Notes under the pieces: model-generated | The model's input: the letters and a program-made list of their open reading frames with translations, nothing else | Told to the model about the DNA's origin: nothing | The model's database searches: none | Made by a program: the position numbers and the translations under genes | Assembly: GCA_037144255.1 (NCBI GenBank) | Contig: JBAWXE010000064.1 | Location: 1 to 16,084, forward strand | Reading direction: 5' to 3' | Source: JBAWXE01 sp037144255 | GTDB taxonomy: Bacteria > Bacteroidota > Bacteroidia > Chitinophagales > Chitinophagaceae | DNA length: 16,084 nucleotides | Shown here: positions 7,988 to 15,760 of the stretch, in pieces | How the letters are laid out: every line of letters begins with the position of its first letter | Position numbering within the stretch: the first letter of the stretch is position 1

Positions 7988-9793
7988 ATGAAGAAAATAT
8001 CAAAGATACTTCGGTACCTAAAAGATTATAAAGGCCAGATAGCTATTTACTTTACCACCAGTTTGTTAGCTATTCTGTTCTCGTTATTTTCCTTTACCAT
8101 GTTGGCTCCTGTATTGCAGGTGCTCTTTCTGGGTAATGGTAAGCCTGTAGTAAGAGAAGGTCACGATTTCTTGACACTCCTTACCAACAAGGTTTCTGAA
8201 GTGGTCTTACATGCCGATAAACAAACGGCTCTTACCTATCTTGTTGTTATTCTTATTCTCTTCACTATTCTTAAAAACCTATTCTTATATATATCCCTAT
8301 ATATACTCAATCCCATACGCAATGCAGTACTGCGTCGCTTACGGGACGATCTGTTTACTAAGACACTGTCATTACCTATTGGCTTCTTTACTGAAGAGCG
8401 AAAAGGTGATCTCATCTCTCGTATGACCAATGATATTAATGAGGTGGAGCTTTCCATTATGAGTGTATTAGAGGTGTTTATTAGAGAGCCATTCACTATT
8501 CTGTTCACTATAGCTGTTATGGTAGCCATCAGCCCGCAAATGACTTTGTTCCTTGTACTCTTTCTGCCTATTTCCGGTTTTTTCATTGGTAAAATTGGTA
8601 AGTCACTTCGTCGCCATTCTAATGAGGCTCAAGAGCAGCTGGGTAATATGCTGGGCGTAATAGACGAAACTTTAGTTGGCATGCGTGTTGTAAAGGCATT
8701 CAATGCCGAGACGCATCAACACCTCCGATTCATGAACATCAATAACCTCTTATTTCGTGTTCGTAATCGTATAGCATTACGTCGCGAGTTAGGATCCCCC
8801 TTGTCAGAGACTATGGGCGTAATGGTAGTAGGGGTTATTCTATGGTATGGTGGCAGCCTTATTTTTGCCAAGGACACTACCTTATCTCCTGCATCATTCA
8901 TTGCTTATATAGCCTTATTCACTCAGATCATTAATCCTTTTAAAAATCTGTCCTCAGCATTCTATAATGTACAAAAGGGTACAGCTGCATTAGACCGTAT
9001 CGAACATTTGCTCAATACTGAAAATGCAATACAAGAAATACCTAATGCCAAGCATATCAAGAGTTTTGAAAAGAGTATAGAATTCAAGAATGTTCATTTC
9101 TCTTATGGCGAAAGGAAGATACTTAATGGTATAGATCTGAAGATTGAAAAGGGCAAAATGATTGCACTGGTAGGAGCTTCAGGTGCCGGTAAATCCACTC
9201 TGGTCGACCTGATACCTCGTTTTCATGATGTGACAACAGGAGAGATCTTGCTCGATGGAGTGAATGTCAAGGAATACAAGCTGGATGAATTGCGTAGATT
9301 GATGGGTGTGGTAGGGCAAGAACCTATCCTTTTTAACGATAGTATTTATGGCAATATTACCCTGGGCACCGGTGGTATGAGCCAGCAACAAGTAGAAGAT
9401 GCTGCCCGCATTGCTCATGCACATAATTTTATAGTGCAGAAGGGTGAAGGGTATCAAACAAATGTAGGTGATAGAGGTAGCAAACTCAGTGGTGGCGAAC
9501 GCCAAAGGGTCACCATTGCTCGTGCTGTACTCAAGAATCCTCCAATACTTATCTTAGATGAGGCTACATCATCGTTAGATACTGAAAGTGAGCGAATGGT
9601 CCAGGACGCCATCAATAAACTGATGCAAAACCGTACTTGTATTGTTATAGCTCACCGTTTGTCTACTGTACAACATGCCGATGAGATCATTGTGCTGGAA
9701 AAAGGTAATATCGTTGAGCGTGGCACTCACAATACACTCATGCATAATAATGGTGTCTATCAAAAATTAGTAGAAATGCAACAGGTGAAATAG
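7988..9793 (+). CDS. ABC transporter, fused permease/ATPase half-transporter (MsbA-like exporter)
   Basis: This 601-residue type IV (B-family) ABC exporter would act as a homodimer in the inner membrane. Residues 1-330 are the six-helix permease domain. A sizeable external loop (about 48-80) separates the first two helices, and the coupling region includes FFTEERKGDLISRMTNDINEVE (133-154, read in pieces). The ATPase domain spans about 364-601: Walker A GASGAGKST (396-404), Q-loop Gln444, signature LSGGE (500-504), Walker B ILILDE (520-525), D-loop SSLD and switch His556. All catalytic residues are present. The closest described relatives are MsbA-type lipid and multidrug exporters. Lipid A-core or polysaccharide-lipid flipping is plausible, with galE next door, but export of some other hydrophobic compound cannot be excluded. 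Confidence 0.9.
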   Translation: MKKISKILRYLKDYKGQIAIYFTTSLLAILFSLFSFTMLAPVLQVLFLGNGKPVVREGHDFLTLLTNKVSEVVLHADKQTALTYLVVILILFTILKNLFLYISLYILNPIRNAVLRRLRDDLFTKTLSLPIGFFTEERKGDLISRMTNDINEVELSIMSVLEVFIREPFTILFTIAVMVAISPQMTLFLVLFLPISGFFIGKIGKSLRRHSNEAQEQLGNMLGVIDETLVGMRVVKAFNAETHQHLRFMNINNLLFRVRNRIALRRELGSPLSETMGVMVVGVILWYGGSLIFAKDTTLSPASFIAYIALFTQIINPFKNLSSAFYNVQKGTAALDRIEHLLNTENAIQEIPNAKHIKSFEKSIEFKNVHFSYGERKILNGIDLKIEKGKMIALVGASGAGKSTLVDLIPRFHDVTTGEILLDGVNVKEYKLDELRRLMGVVGQEPILFNDSIYGNITLGTGGMSQQQVEDAARIAHAHNFIVQKGEGYQTNVGDRGSKLSGGERQRVTIARAVLKNPPILILDEATSSLDTESERMVQDAINKLMQNRTCIVIAHRLSTVQHADEIIVLEKGNIVERGTHNTLMHNNGVYQKLVEMQQVK

Positions 9794-9799
9794 TTGCGG

Positions 9800-9807
9800 T
9801 ATATTTG
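9800..9807 (+). promoter_or_regulatory. Candidate -7 promoter element before galE
   Basis: TATATTTG in the 43-base gap between the ABC transporter and galE matches TAnnTTTG exactly and lies 29 bases before the galE ATG. There is no clear TTTG at the expected -33 distance, so galE could also be read through from the cysS operon. The leader ends with CTGAAGG directly against the ATG, too close to be a normal Shine-Dalgarno. Confidence 0.4.
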
Positions 9808-9836
9808 TAATGATTTATTGCGTTAAACTCTGAAGG

Positions 9837-10877
9837 ATGAAAAAGATATTGGTTACGGGGGGATGTGGTTATATAGGCGGTCACACTATCGTTGACCTTA
9901 TAGAGAATGGCTTTGATGTGATATCGGTAGATGATCTCTCTCGTGGCTATATGGATATGCTTCGCGGCATAGAGCGTATTGTGGGTCGCCCGGTAAAGAA
10001 CTATCGTGTAGACTTATGTAATCTGGAAGACACACAAGCTATTTTTATTGAAAATCCTGATCTGGTAGGTATCATTCATTTCGCCGCATATAAATCAGTA
10101 CCGGAATCTGTAAAAGAACCGCTAAAGTATTTCCGTAATAATATCAATTCTCTTGTCAATCTCTTACAGTGCGTTGAAGAATATGAAGTACCTAATTTTG
10201 TATTCTCTTCTTCTTGTTCTGTATATGGTAATGCCACAGATCTTCCTGTTGAGGAAACAGCACCTTTGGCCGAACCCCAATCTCCTTATGCACGTACCAA
10301 GCAGATAGGCGAGGCCATGTGTCGCGATTTTCTGAGTCAATATAAGGATGCTAATATTTCTTTACTTCGTTATTTCAATCCTGTGGGTGCTCATCCTTCA
10401 GCTATCATAGGAGAAAGACAACCTAAACCGGAGAATCTGGTACCTGTAATTACCCAAACTGCTGTAGGTAAATTGCCTCAAATGCAGGTATTTGGTTCAG
10501 ATTATCCTACACGCGATGGTTCTTGTGTGCGCGATTATATTCATGTCATGGATATAGCCAATGCACATACCAAGGCTTTGCAACATTTGCTGGCCGGTAG
10601 GAACAAAGAGAAATGTGAGGTCTTTAATCTAGGTACAGGTAATGGTGTTACTGTTTTGGAACTTATCAAGTCTTTCGAGAAAGTATCTGGCGAAAAACTG
10701 AATTACAAAATGGGGCCACGTCGCGCCGGCGATGTAGTGGCTGTATATGCTAACAATAATAAGGCTCGTAATATCTTGGGATGGGAGCCCAAATTCGACT
10801 TGGATACCATGATGGAGACAGCATGGCGTTGGGAACTAACCCTCAAAAAAGAAGCTGATAAGATCCGTCTTAACTAG
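9837..10877 (+). CDS. galE: UDP-glucose 4-epimerase
   Basis: This 346-residue short-chain dehydrogenase of the extended type interconverts UDP-glucose and UDP-galactose (or the N-acetyl forms) with bound NAD, in the cytoplasm. The Rossmann motif TGGCGYIGGH (7-16) starts the protein. Asp32-Asp33 in SVDDLSRG follows the second strand, HFAAYKSVPES (81-91) is the typical GalE loop, SSSCSVYG (124-131) holds the catalytic serine/threonine region, and SPYARTK (149-155) gives the catalytic Tyr151 and Lys155. RYFNPVGAHPS (178-188) and RDYIHVMD (232-239) are further GalE signatures. Length is normal for the family. It supplies sugars for surface polysaccharide or galactose use. Its stop codon overlaps that of the convergent nucleotidyltransferase. 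Confidence 0.95.
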   Translation: MKKILVTGGCGYIGGHTIVDLIENGFDVISVDDLSRGYMDMLRGIERIVGRPVKNYRVDLCNLEDTQAIFIENPDLVGIIHFAAYKSVPESVKEPLKYFRNNINSLVNLLQCVEEYEVPNFVFSSSCSVYGNATDLPVEETAPLAEPQSPYARTKQIGEAMCRDFLSQYKDANISLLRYFNPVGAHPSAIIGERQPKPENLVPVITQTAVGKLPQMQVFGSDYPTRDGSCVRDYIHVMDIANAHTKALQHLLAGRNKEKCEVFNLGTGNGVTVLELIKSFEKVSGEKLNYKMGPRRAGDVVAVYANNNKARNILGWEPKFDLDTMMETAWRWELTLKKEADKIRLN

Positions 10878-11872
10878 CCTAGGTCTATCTCTGTATTATC
10901 CCCTATGTTCAAGCTTTGACTTAACCCCCTTACAAAGGCATCATTCCCTATTATAGAAGAGTGTAGCACTACTTCTTCCAATTCTGCATAAGATCCTATT
11001 ATAGAGTCTTTGATAATAGAGAATTCCACAGTCGTATGTTCACCTATGGTAACATTCGGGCCAATGATGGAATTTCGGATATTGCAGCCTTCTGCAATAC
11101 TTACCGGAGGTATGATAACAGTATTGTCAAATGTTTGTGGCGGAGTATATTCTTTCCCTTCAGTTTGTTGCTTCAGTAATATTGCGTTGGTAGATAGTAA
11201 TGTTTCTTTCTTACCACAGTCAAACCAATTATTTACACGGAATGCCTGAAAGTGTATACCATTCTCTATCATGTTTTGCAATGCACTGGTCAGATGGTAT
11301 TCCCCTTCTTCATCCGCACTGTTTGATAAGTGCTGATCCAATGCAGCGAACATAGATTTTGTCTCCTTGATGTAATAGATACCTACCATTGCCATATTAG
11401 ACTTTGGTATCAGTGGCTTCTCCACTACTCTTAGTACTCTGTCTTTTTCATCTAGTTCAGCTACACCAAAACTCCTCGGGTCATCTACTTTCCTTACACC
11501 TATCTGCGATACATTACTGTCTAATATTTCTTTTACATTATAGTCACATACAGTATCGCCCAGCACTATCATTACTTCATCATTCTGTATGGCATCTTTG
11601 GTCAGCCATATTGCATGGCCTGTACCTCTGCGGTCATTTTGTGTTACTAATGTATAGCTGAGGTGGGGATATGTTTTGGCTATATAGCGTTGTATCTTCT
11701 CTCCTAAATAACCTATTACAAAAACGAATTCAGTAACGCCTGCTTCTACCAACTGATCCACAATTACACTGAGTATGGTCTTACCTGCAATAGGTATCAA
11801 TGCTTTCGGTTGTGTATAGGTGAGTGGTCTTAGCTTAGTGCCTGCTCCTGCTACTGGTATAATGGCTTTCAC
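10874..11872 (-). CDS. Sugar-phosphate nucleotidyltransferase with left-handed beta-helix tail
   Basis: This 332-residue enzyme of the RmlA/GlmU-type pyrophosphorylase superfamily joins NTP and a sugar 1-phosphate to form an NDP-sugar. The nucleotide-binding loop is VAGAGTKLRPLT (7-18), followed by QPKALIPIAG with Lys23, RRGTGHAI (81-88), VLGDTVCDYN (103-112) with metal-binding Asp106, VEKP (150-153) and NWFDCG (215-220). From about 249 to 315 there are hexapeptide repeats (IIGPNVTIGEHTTVEFSI and similar) forming a left-handed beta-helix. This architecture resembles long glucose-1-phosphate thymidylyl- or uridylyltransferases; the exact sugar and base are not determined. The start is GTG at 11872-11870. 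An in-frame TAG lies two codons upstream and MKAIIPVAG fits the family N-terminus, so no earlier start is possible. It converges on galE, another nucleotide-sugar gene. Confidence 0.9.
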   Translation of the reverse strand: MKAIIPVAGAGTKLRPLTYTQPKALIPIAGKTILSVIVDQLVEAGVTEFVFVIGYLGEKIQRYIAKTYPHLSYTLVTQNDRRGTGHAIWLTKDAIQNDEVMIVLGDTVCDYNVKEILDSNVSQIGVRKVDDPRSFGVAELDEKDRVLRVVEKPLIPKSNMAMVGIYYIKETKSMFAALDQHLSNSADEEGEYHLTSALQNMIENGIHFQAFRVNNWFDCGKKETLLSTNAILLKQQTEGKEYTPPQTFDNTVIIPPVSIAEGCNIRNSIIGPNVTIGEHTTVEFSIIKDSIIGSYAELEEVVLHSSIIGNDAFVRGLSQSLNIGDNTEIDLG

Positions 11873-11889
11873 GTACTAATCGGTTTAAA

Positions 11890-11921
11890 TAAAACTATTG
11901 AAGCTGTGAAATTACTACAAA
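11890..11921 (-). promoter_or_regulatory. Candidate promoter for the nucleotidyltransferase
   Basis: On the minus strand, TTTG (11921-11918) is followed after 20 bases by TAGTTTTA (11897-11890), one mismatch from TAnnTTTG. Transcription would start near 11884, about 12 bases before the GTG. It lies within the 107-base gap after the VOC gene and suggests that the nucleotidyltransferase is transcribed on its own. Confidence 0.4.
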
Positions 11922-11979
11922 ACCATTATTTAGTGCTCTTAGTAAGTAGTTTTTATGACAGAGGGGTACTAATAGCTTT

Positions 11980-12402
11980 TTATTTGGTAGTATTAGTCAC
12001 TTTTTCAAATTCTTCATCTACGGGCTCCCAAAGTTCTACTTTATTGCCTTCAGGGTCTATTATATGTGCAAATTTTCCGTATTCATACACTTGCATGTCA
12101 CCTATTTGAGTAATACCTTCCTTTTTCAATTCATCCAATAACCATTCCATGTTTTCCACACGCAGATTGATCATGAATTCTTTCTCAGATGGTGCAAAAT
12201 AGGTAGTGCTTTTAGCAAAAGGACTCCAAACTGTAGATCCTTTTTTCTCAGGATGCTCCGCATCTCTCCATTCAAAATTAGTACCATATGCATCTGTATT
12301 GAATCCTAGATGTTTGGCATACCAGTTACGCATTGTTTCAGGTTCATTGCATTTAAAGAAAATGCCGCCAATTCCTGTTACTCTTTTATGTTGTTCACTC
12401 AT
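11980..12402 (-). CDS. VOC-superfamily (glyoxalase/bleomycin-resistance fold) protein
   Basis: This is a 140-residue cytoplasmic protein with one complete vicinal-oxygen-chelate module pair. The first half is GIGGIFFKCNEPETMRNWYAKHLGF (10-34, typical beta-alpha start with the WY..HLG helix end). The second half has ENMEWLLDELKKEGI (83-97), YEYGKFAHIIDPEGN (106-120) and KVELWEP (121-127) with the usual C-terminal metal-site glutamate. Family members include glyoxalase I, dioxygenases, and fosfomycin- or bleomycin-binding proteins. The substrate here cannot be assigned, and the context of unrelated genes does not help. The start ATG lies only about 22 bases beyond the T-tract of the preceding terminator, leaving little room for a separate promoter. 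Confidence 0.85.
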   Translation of the reverse strand: MSEQHKRVTGIGGIFFKCNEPETMRNWYAKHLGFNTDAYGTNFEWRDAEHPEKKGSTVWSPFAKSTTYFAPSEKEFMINLRVENMEWLLDELKKEGITQIGDMQVYEYGKFAHIIDPEGNKVELWEPVDEEFEKVTNTTK

Positions 12403-12424
12403 GATGAATTATTAATTGTTAGAT

Positions 12425-12476
12425 AAAAAAGAGGGTTGAATAGAGCGGGCGCATGTATGCACACTATATTCAACCC
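12425..12476 (-). terminator. Intrinsic terminator (or attenuator) between the small secreted protein and the VOC gene
   Basis: A perfect 10-base inverted repeat, GGGTTGAATA at 12433-12442 with TATTCAACCC at 12467-12476, is separated by 24 bases. The spacer itself contains an imperfect inner stem around GCATGTATGC. Read on the minus strand, the hairpin is followed by TCTTTTTT (T-run at 12430-12425), as expected of a Rho-independent terminator. It lies 27 bases after the stop of the small secreted protein and upstream of the VOC start, in the orientation that would end the upstream transcript. Confidence 0.75.
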
Positions 12477-12503
12477 CAATTATACTACCGAAGTAGAAAA
12501 AAT

Positions 12504-12947
12504 CTAGTCGTTCATTAATTGACCAAACTCACGCAAAGCTGCAATTATCGCAGTATGGTTAGTTACCATATCATTCCAATTGCCTGACATTGACTTTGCT
12601 TTATTGTACAGTTGGTGTTGTTTACTGATCTTAGTAGTAGCAGTTACATTAGTGTTTTTTGTGTTTGCTGCAGGTACACCGCCCATTTCTTGTTCCATGA
12701 GGAAAAGCGCTTTTGTCATTGAACCTTGTGCCCAAGCTTCGTTGTTACGAGTTATCGCAGCATCCACTTCATTGATCTTAGAACCAAATAATGTTTGATG
12801 AGAGATCTTTGGTGTTTCGCTGGCACTTACTGTAGTTGCAGCAGCATTAGCTTTTGTAGCACCGGTATTATGATTGGCTGTTGTTTGTGCAAAACTCATG
12901 TTGCTCGTAGCTGCAATTAGGCAGCATAATAATACAATACGCTTCAT
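12504..12947 (-). CDS. Small secreted protein of unknown function
   Basis: This 147-residue protein matches no family I recognise. Residues 1-20 are a clear signal peptide (MKRIVLLCC, then a hydrophobic core, ending SFA before Gln21). The mature part starts with a low-complexity Ala/Thr/Asn-rich segment (about 21-48), has ISHQTLFGSKINEVDAAI (48-65), a second Asn/Thr/Ala-rich linker (about 93-107), and a C-terminal helical region ending in REFGQLMND. It has no lipobox cysteine and no metal motif. Export to the periplasm or outside is the only supported property. I chose ATG at 12947. A longer in-frame version from TTG at 12983 would put a lysine-rich stretch in front of the signal peptide and is unlikely. 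It follows the UbiD-like gene by 41 bases and is closed by an intrinsic terminator. Confidence 0.75.
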   Translation of the reverse strand: MKRIVLLCCLIAATSNMSFAQTTANHNTGATKANAAATTVSASETPKISHQTLFGSKINEVDAAITRNNEAWAQGSMTKALFLMEQEMGGVPAANTKNTNVTATTKISKQHQLYNKAKSMSGNWNDMVTNHTAIIAALREFGQLMND

Positions 12948-12988
12948 TGTTAGATTTTTTTTAAAGTTAAGTATTTTTTTCAAAATTG

Positions 12989-14902
12989 TTACGTTTCATT
13001 CTCTAAGACAGATGCACCCCCCCTATATAGTTGGGTCTTATACTGTAAAGATGGTGAATTTATTAAAAAACCCAGATTCAACAGTGGCCATTTTTTATCT
13101 ATTGTAGCTATAGTTTCGTCTGCTGCTACTATTACATTCGGCCATGGGCGCTCAAATCCATCATATTTTTTTGTTTTACGTGTCCCATCTAGCCCCAGTA
13201 TATTTTTTTTCTGACCGCCATAAAAATGGTCGCGCTTAGGGTCCAGATTGTTGCAAAACCGCCACAACACATCTGCAATATCATATACGTTCACTGTGCT
13301 CTCTACATATAATATAATTTTTATATTTTCAATTTCCTGCAGGTTACACAATTTTTGATTCAGTTCTTGAATATGATTTCCTCTGTTTTTTTCCACTGCC
13401 ACAAAAATTACAGGAATTTCCCATCTGGCAGCTAATCGCTCATTGATACCAATTATTTCAGGGAATTGGGCCATGATATTAGAAACAGAAAAATTAGATG
13501 CCAGTTTGAATGCTTGAAACGGGGTACTGATCTCCTCCTCCCATTTTTTAGTCCCATCTATACACATCTTACCTCCAAAACCCATTTTTGAACAGCTATG
13601 GTCTAGTACATCCATTGGCCCCTGACTGAAGTAGATATCAGTAGCGGGGTTTACATTATCAAAAACATACTTGGCTAGCTCCTTATAATTTTCCAGTTTC
13701 ACTTCCCCGTCTGTCAGTACCAGTATTTTGTTGAACATCATTTGCCCTGCACCCCACATGGCGTTCATTACTTTCTGCCCTTGTCCTGCATATTCTTTGT
13801 TAATGGAGCTGATGACCAAATTATGGAACACACCTTCTACAGGCATATGCATATCTTGTATCTCCGGTACCATGGTCATCTTTATAGGCGATAGGAAGAT
13901 ACGCTCTGTAGCTTTCCCTATCCAGGCATCTTCTTGGGGAGGGATACCTACAATTGTTGCAGGGTATACGGCATCCTTACGGTGTGTAATAGCTGTAACA
14001 TGAAAGCGTGGGTACCAATCTGGCAATGAATAATAACCAGTATGGTCACCAAAGGGTCCTTCCCATATTAATTCTTCATCAGTATCTACATAACCCTCTA
14101 TGATAAAATCAGCATCTGCGGGTACTTCTATTTCCGGTTGTGTGATACATTTAACTAGGTCTACTCGTTTCTTGCGCAGAAATCCTGCCAACATATACTC
14201 ATCTACATTCTCCGGTAGTGGTGCAGTAGCAGAATAAGTATATACAGGATCACCGCCTAGTGCCACAGCTACTGGCATACGTTTGCCTAGTTTTTTATAT
14301 TCATTATAATGTCTGGCAGAAACTTTGTGTTTATGCCAGTGCATACCTGTCATATCATCAGTAAATACCTGCATACGATACATGCCTATATTCCGTATGC
14401 CACTGTTGGGGTCTTTAGTATGTATAGAGGGTAGTGTGACGAATCTTCCTCCATCTTCAGGCCAGCATTTTAATATAGGTAGTTTTGATAGGTCAGGTTT
14501 TTCCATGACTACTTCCTGGCAGGCCCCACGACCATTGATCACCTTTGGCATCCATGATGCAAACTTGCTAAGTTGTGGTAACATAGCCAGCTTTTCCAGC
14601 ATACCATGTTTAGGAGATGAAAGTTTTTTGAAAAGCTCTTCAATATCTTTTGCTACATCATCCAGATCTTTTACTCCCAGTGCCATGCACATACGCTTGT
14701 CATTGCCCATGCCGTTTATAAGTAGTGGGAATTCAGTGCCTGTATTTTCAAAAAGTAATGCCTTATTTCTGTCTGGTGTTTTAGACACACGGTCGGCTAT
14801 TTCGGCTATTTCCAATACCGGATCTATAAAGGTTTGTATCCTCACTAATTCACCCGCTGCTTCTAATGCATCAATAAATGCACGAAGTGATTTATATGCC
14901 AT
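12989..14902 (-). CDS. UbiD-family decarboxylase (prenylated-FMN dependent)
   Basis: This 637-residue member of the UbiD family catalyses reversible decarboxylation of aromatic or unsaturated acids using prenylated FMN made by a UbiX partner. Cofactor and active-site signatures are present: SGIRNIGMYRMQVF (167-180) with Arg170 and Asn171, MHWHKHK (187-193), ADFIIEGYVD (264-273) with Glu269 and WEGPFGDHTGYY (280-291) with Glu281, which together fit the Glu-Arg-Glu arrangement. It is longer than E. coli UbiD (about 500 residues) and close in length to the Bacteroidota proteins often annotated as menaquinone-biosynthesis decarboxylase. That role is family inference: no mqn, men or ubiX gene is in the window. 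ATG at 14902 is the natural start (MAYKSLRAFIDALEAAGEL). It diverges from the YiiX-like gene across 147 bases. Confidence 0.9.
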   Translation of the reverse strand: MAYKSLRAFIDALEAAGELVRIQTFIDPVLEIAEIADRVSKTPDRNKALLFENTGTEFPLLINGMGNDKRMCMALGVKDLDDVAKDIEELFKKLSSPKHGMLEKLAMLPQLSKFASWMPKVINGRGACQEVVMEKPDLSKLPILKCWPEDGGRFVTLPSIHTKDPNSGIRNIGMYRMQVFTDDMTGMHWHKHKVSARHYNEYKKLGKRMPVAVALGGDPVYTYSATAPLPENVDEYMLAGFLRKKRVDLVKCITQPEIEVPADADFIIEGYVDTDEELIWEGPFGDHTGYYSLPDWYPRFHVTAITHRKDAVYPATIVGIPPQEDAWIGKATERIFLSPIKMTMVPEIQDMHMPVEGVFHNLVISSINKEYAGQGQKVMNAMWGAGQMMFNKILVLTDGEVKLENYKELAKYVFDNVNPATDIYFSQGPMDVLDHSCSKMGFGGKMCIDGTKKWEEEISTPFQAFKLASNFSVSNIMAQFPEIIGINERLAARWEIPVIFVAVEKNRGNHIQELNQKLCNLQEIENIKIILYVESTVNVYDIADVLWRFCNNLDPKRDHFYGGQKKNILGLDGTRKTKKYDGFERPWPNVIVAADETIATIDKKWPLLNLGFLINSPSLQYKTQLYRGGASVLENET

Positions 14903-15037
14903 GTAATATGATTGTGTAGTAATAACAACTTACCTACTAAAAGGTTATAGTCTCTGTCGGTAAAGGTAAGGTGCATCCTTGTATTACCACTCATAGCATA
15001 AAACCAAATAGTAGCCTTTATACAATGAGTAAATACA

Positions 15038-15045
15038 TATTTTTG
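15038..15045 (+). promoter_or_regulatory. Candidate -7 promoter element very close to the YiiX-like start
   Basis: TATTTTTG, an exact TAnnTTTG, ends only 4 bases before the ATG at 15050. A TTTA at 15017-15020 could be a weak -33 element with a 17-base spacer. If it is used, transcription would begin at about the start codon, giving a leaderless or nearly leaderless mRNA. The element may instead be a chance match in AT-rich DNA. Confidence 0.28.
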
Positions 15046-15049
15046 CAGA

Positions 15050-15760
15050 ATGGCATCAGGTATTAAAAAACTATTAACTGTATTAAAATGGTCAGCAGCT
15101 TTGTTGCTCATTCTGATAGCTATTAGCATATTTAATTATAAGCACATCGTGTGCTATTTTGCCACCCTAAAGCCTGGTAGGGATATCATTGAAAACGGCA
15201 TTCATAGGCAAGAAAATCCTCAAAATATCCGTATGGTAGACTCCGGCATCCATATGCTACATACTGGTGATATGGTATTACGTACAGGAGCAGATGCTAC
15301 CAGCTATATGCTTTGTCAAATGAACCGCAGTAATAAGACCTATTCTCATTGTGGTTTGGTATCTATAGAAAACGGTTATCCCTTTGTATACCACTGCATA
15401 GGTGGGGAAGATAACCCCAACGAGCTACTGCGTCGCGATTCTGCTGGATTCTTTTTCTCCCCTGCCAATAATCTGGGTTTCGGTATTGTCAGCTTCGATT
15501 TGTCAGATACGCAAAAGAAAGATTTGAGTCAGGTAGCCAGACATTATTATATTCAGGGTATCAAATTTGACATGGATTTTGACATGAAAACCGACGATAA
15601 ACTCTATTGCGCCGAGTTTATATATAAATCCATTCAACAAGTGACCCACGATAGCTCTTATTTTACCATGACCCATTTTGTAGGGCGTACATATGTAAGT
15701 GTAGACAACCTATTTGAAAGCCCACATGCAAAAAGGGTTTGTGAAATAAGATTTAAATGA
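15050..15760 (+). CDS. Membrane-anchored YiiX-like (permuted NlpC/P60) cysteine hydrolase
   Basis: This 236-residue protein has one N-terminal hydrophobic segment (about 13-29, after a Lys-rich start), so it is probably anchored with the enzyme in the periplasm. The enzymatic part follows the circularly permuted papain-like order of YiiX/YebB proteins: a beta-barrel start HTGDMVLRTG (71-80), the His motif TYSHCGLV (97-104) with His100, then VYHCIGGE (113-120), and late in the chain the Cys motif KLYCAEFIYKS (184-194) with Cys187 and Glu189. The family includes peptidases and amidases or acyltransferases acting on cell-wall or lipid amides; the substrate is unknown. The stop codon abuts the -7 element of the next gene's promoter. 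The family is fairly sure, the exact activity is not. Confidence 0.82.
   Translation: MASGIKKLLTVLKWSAALLLILIAISIFNYKHIVCYFATLKPGRDIIENGIHRQENPQNIRMVDSGIHMLHTGDMVLRTGADATSYMLCQMNRSNKTYSHCGLVSIENGYPFVYHCIGGEDNPNELLRRDSAGFFFSPANNLGFGIVSFDLSDTQKKDLSQVARHYYIQGIKFDMDFDMKTDDKLYCAEFIYKSIQQVTHDSSYFTMTHFVGRTYVSVDNLFESPHAKRVCEIRFK

Noticed and set aside
8236..8586. Minus-strand open frame of 116 codons inside the ABC transporter gene
   Set aside because: It is antisense to the permease helices of a clear ABC exporter. The Arg/Ser-rich translation is typical of a shadow frame.
6489..9793. A functional link between cysS and the ABC transporter, for example cysteine or glutathione export
   Set aside because: The 5-base spacing supports cotranscription only. 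The transporter's sequence is generic MsbA-like and shows nothing specific to CydCD-type thiol exporters.
12948..12983. Longer form of the small secreted protein starting at TTG 12983
   Set aside because: It adds a Lys/Asn-rich stretch in front of a normal signal peptide that begins at ATG 12947. The shorter form has the better start codon and a standard export signal.
14325..14906. Open reading frame of 193 codons on the plus strand
   Set aside because: It lies wholly opposite the UbiD-family gene, whose conserved motifs fix the minus strand as coding. Its translation shows no family motif or coherent domain.
15025..15066. Thirteen-codon open frame ATGAGTAAATAC... overlapping the start of the YiiX-like gene
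   Set aside because: It would be a possible upstream leader peptide, but the best -7 element lies inside it. A transcript from there would not include its start, and its length is within chance.
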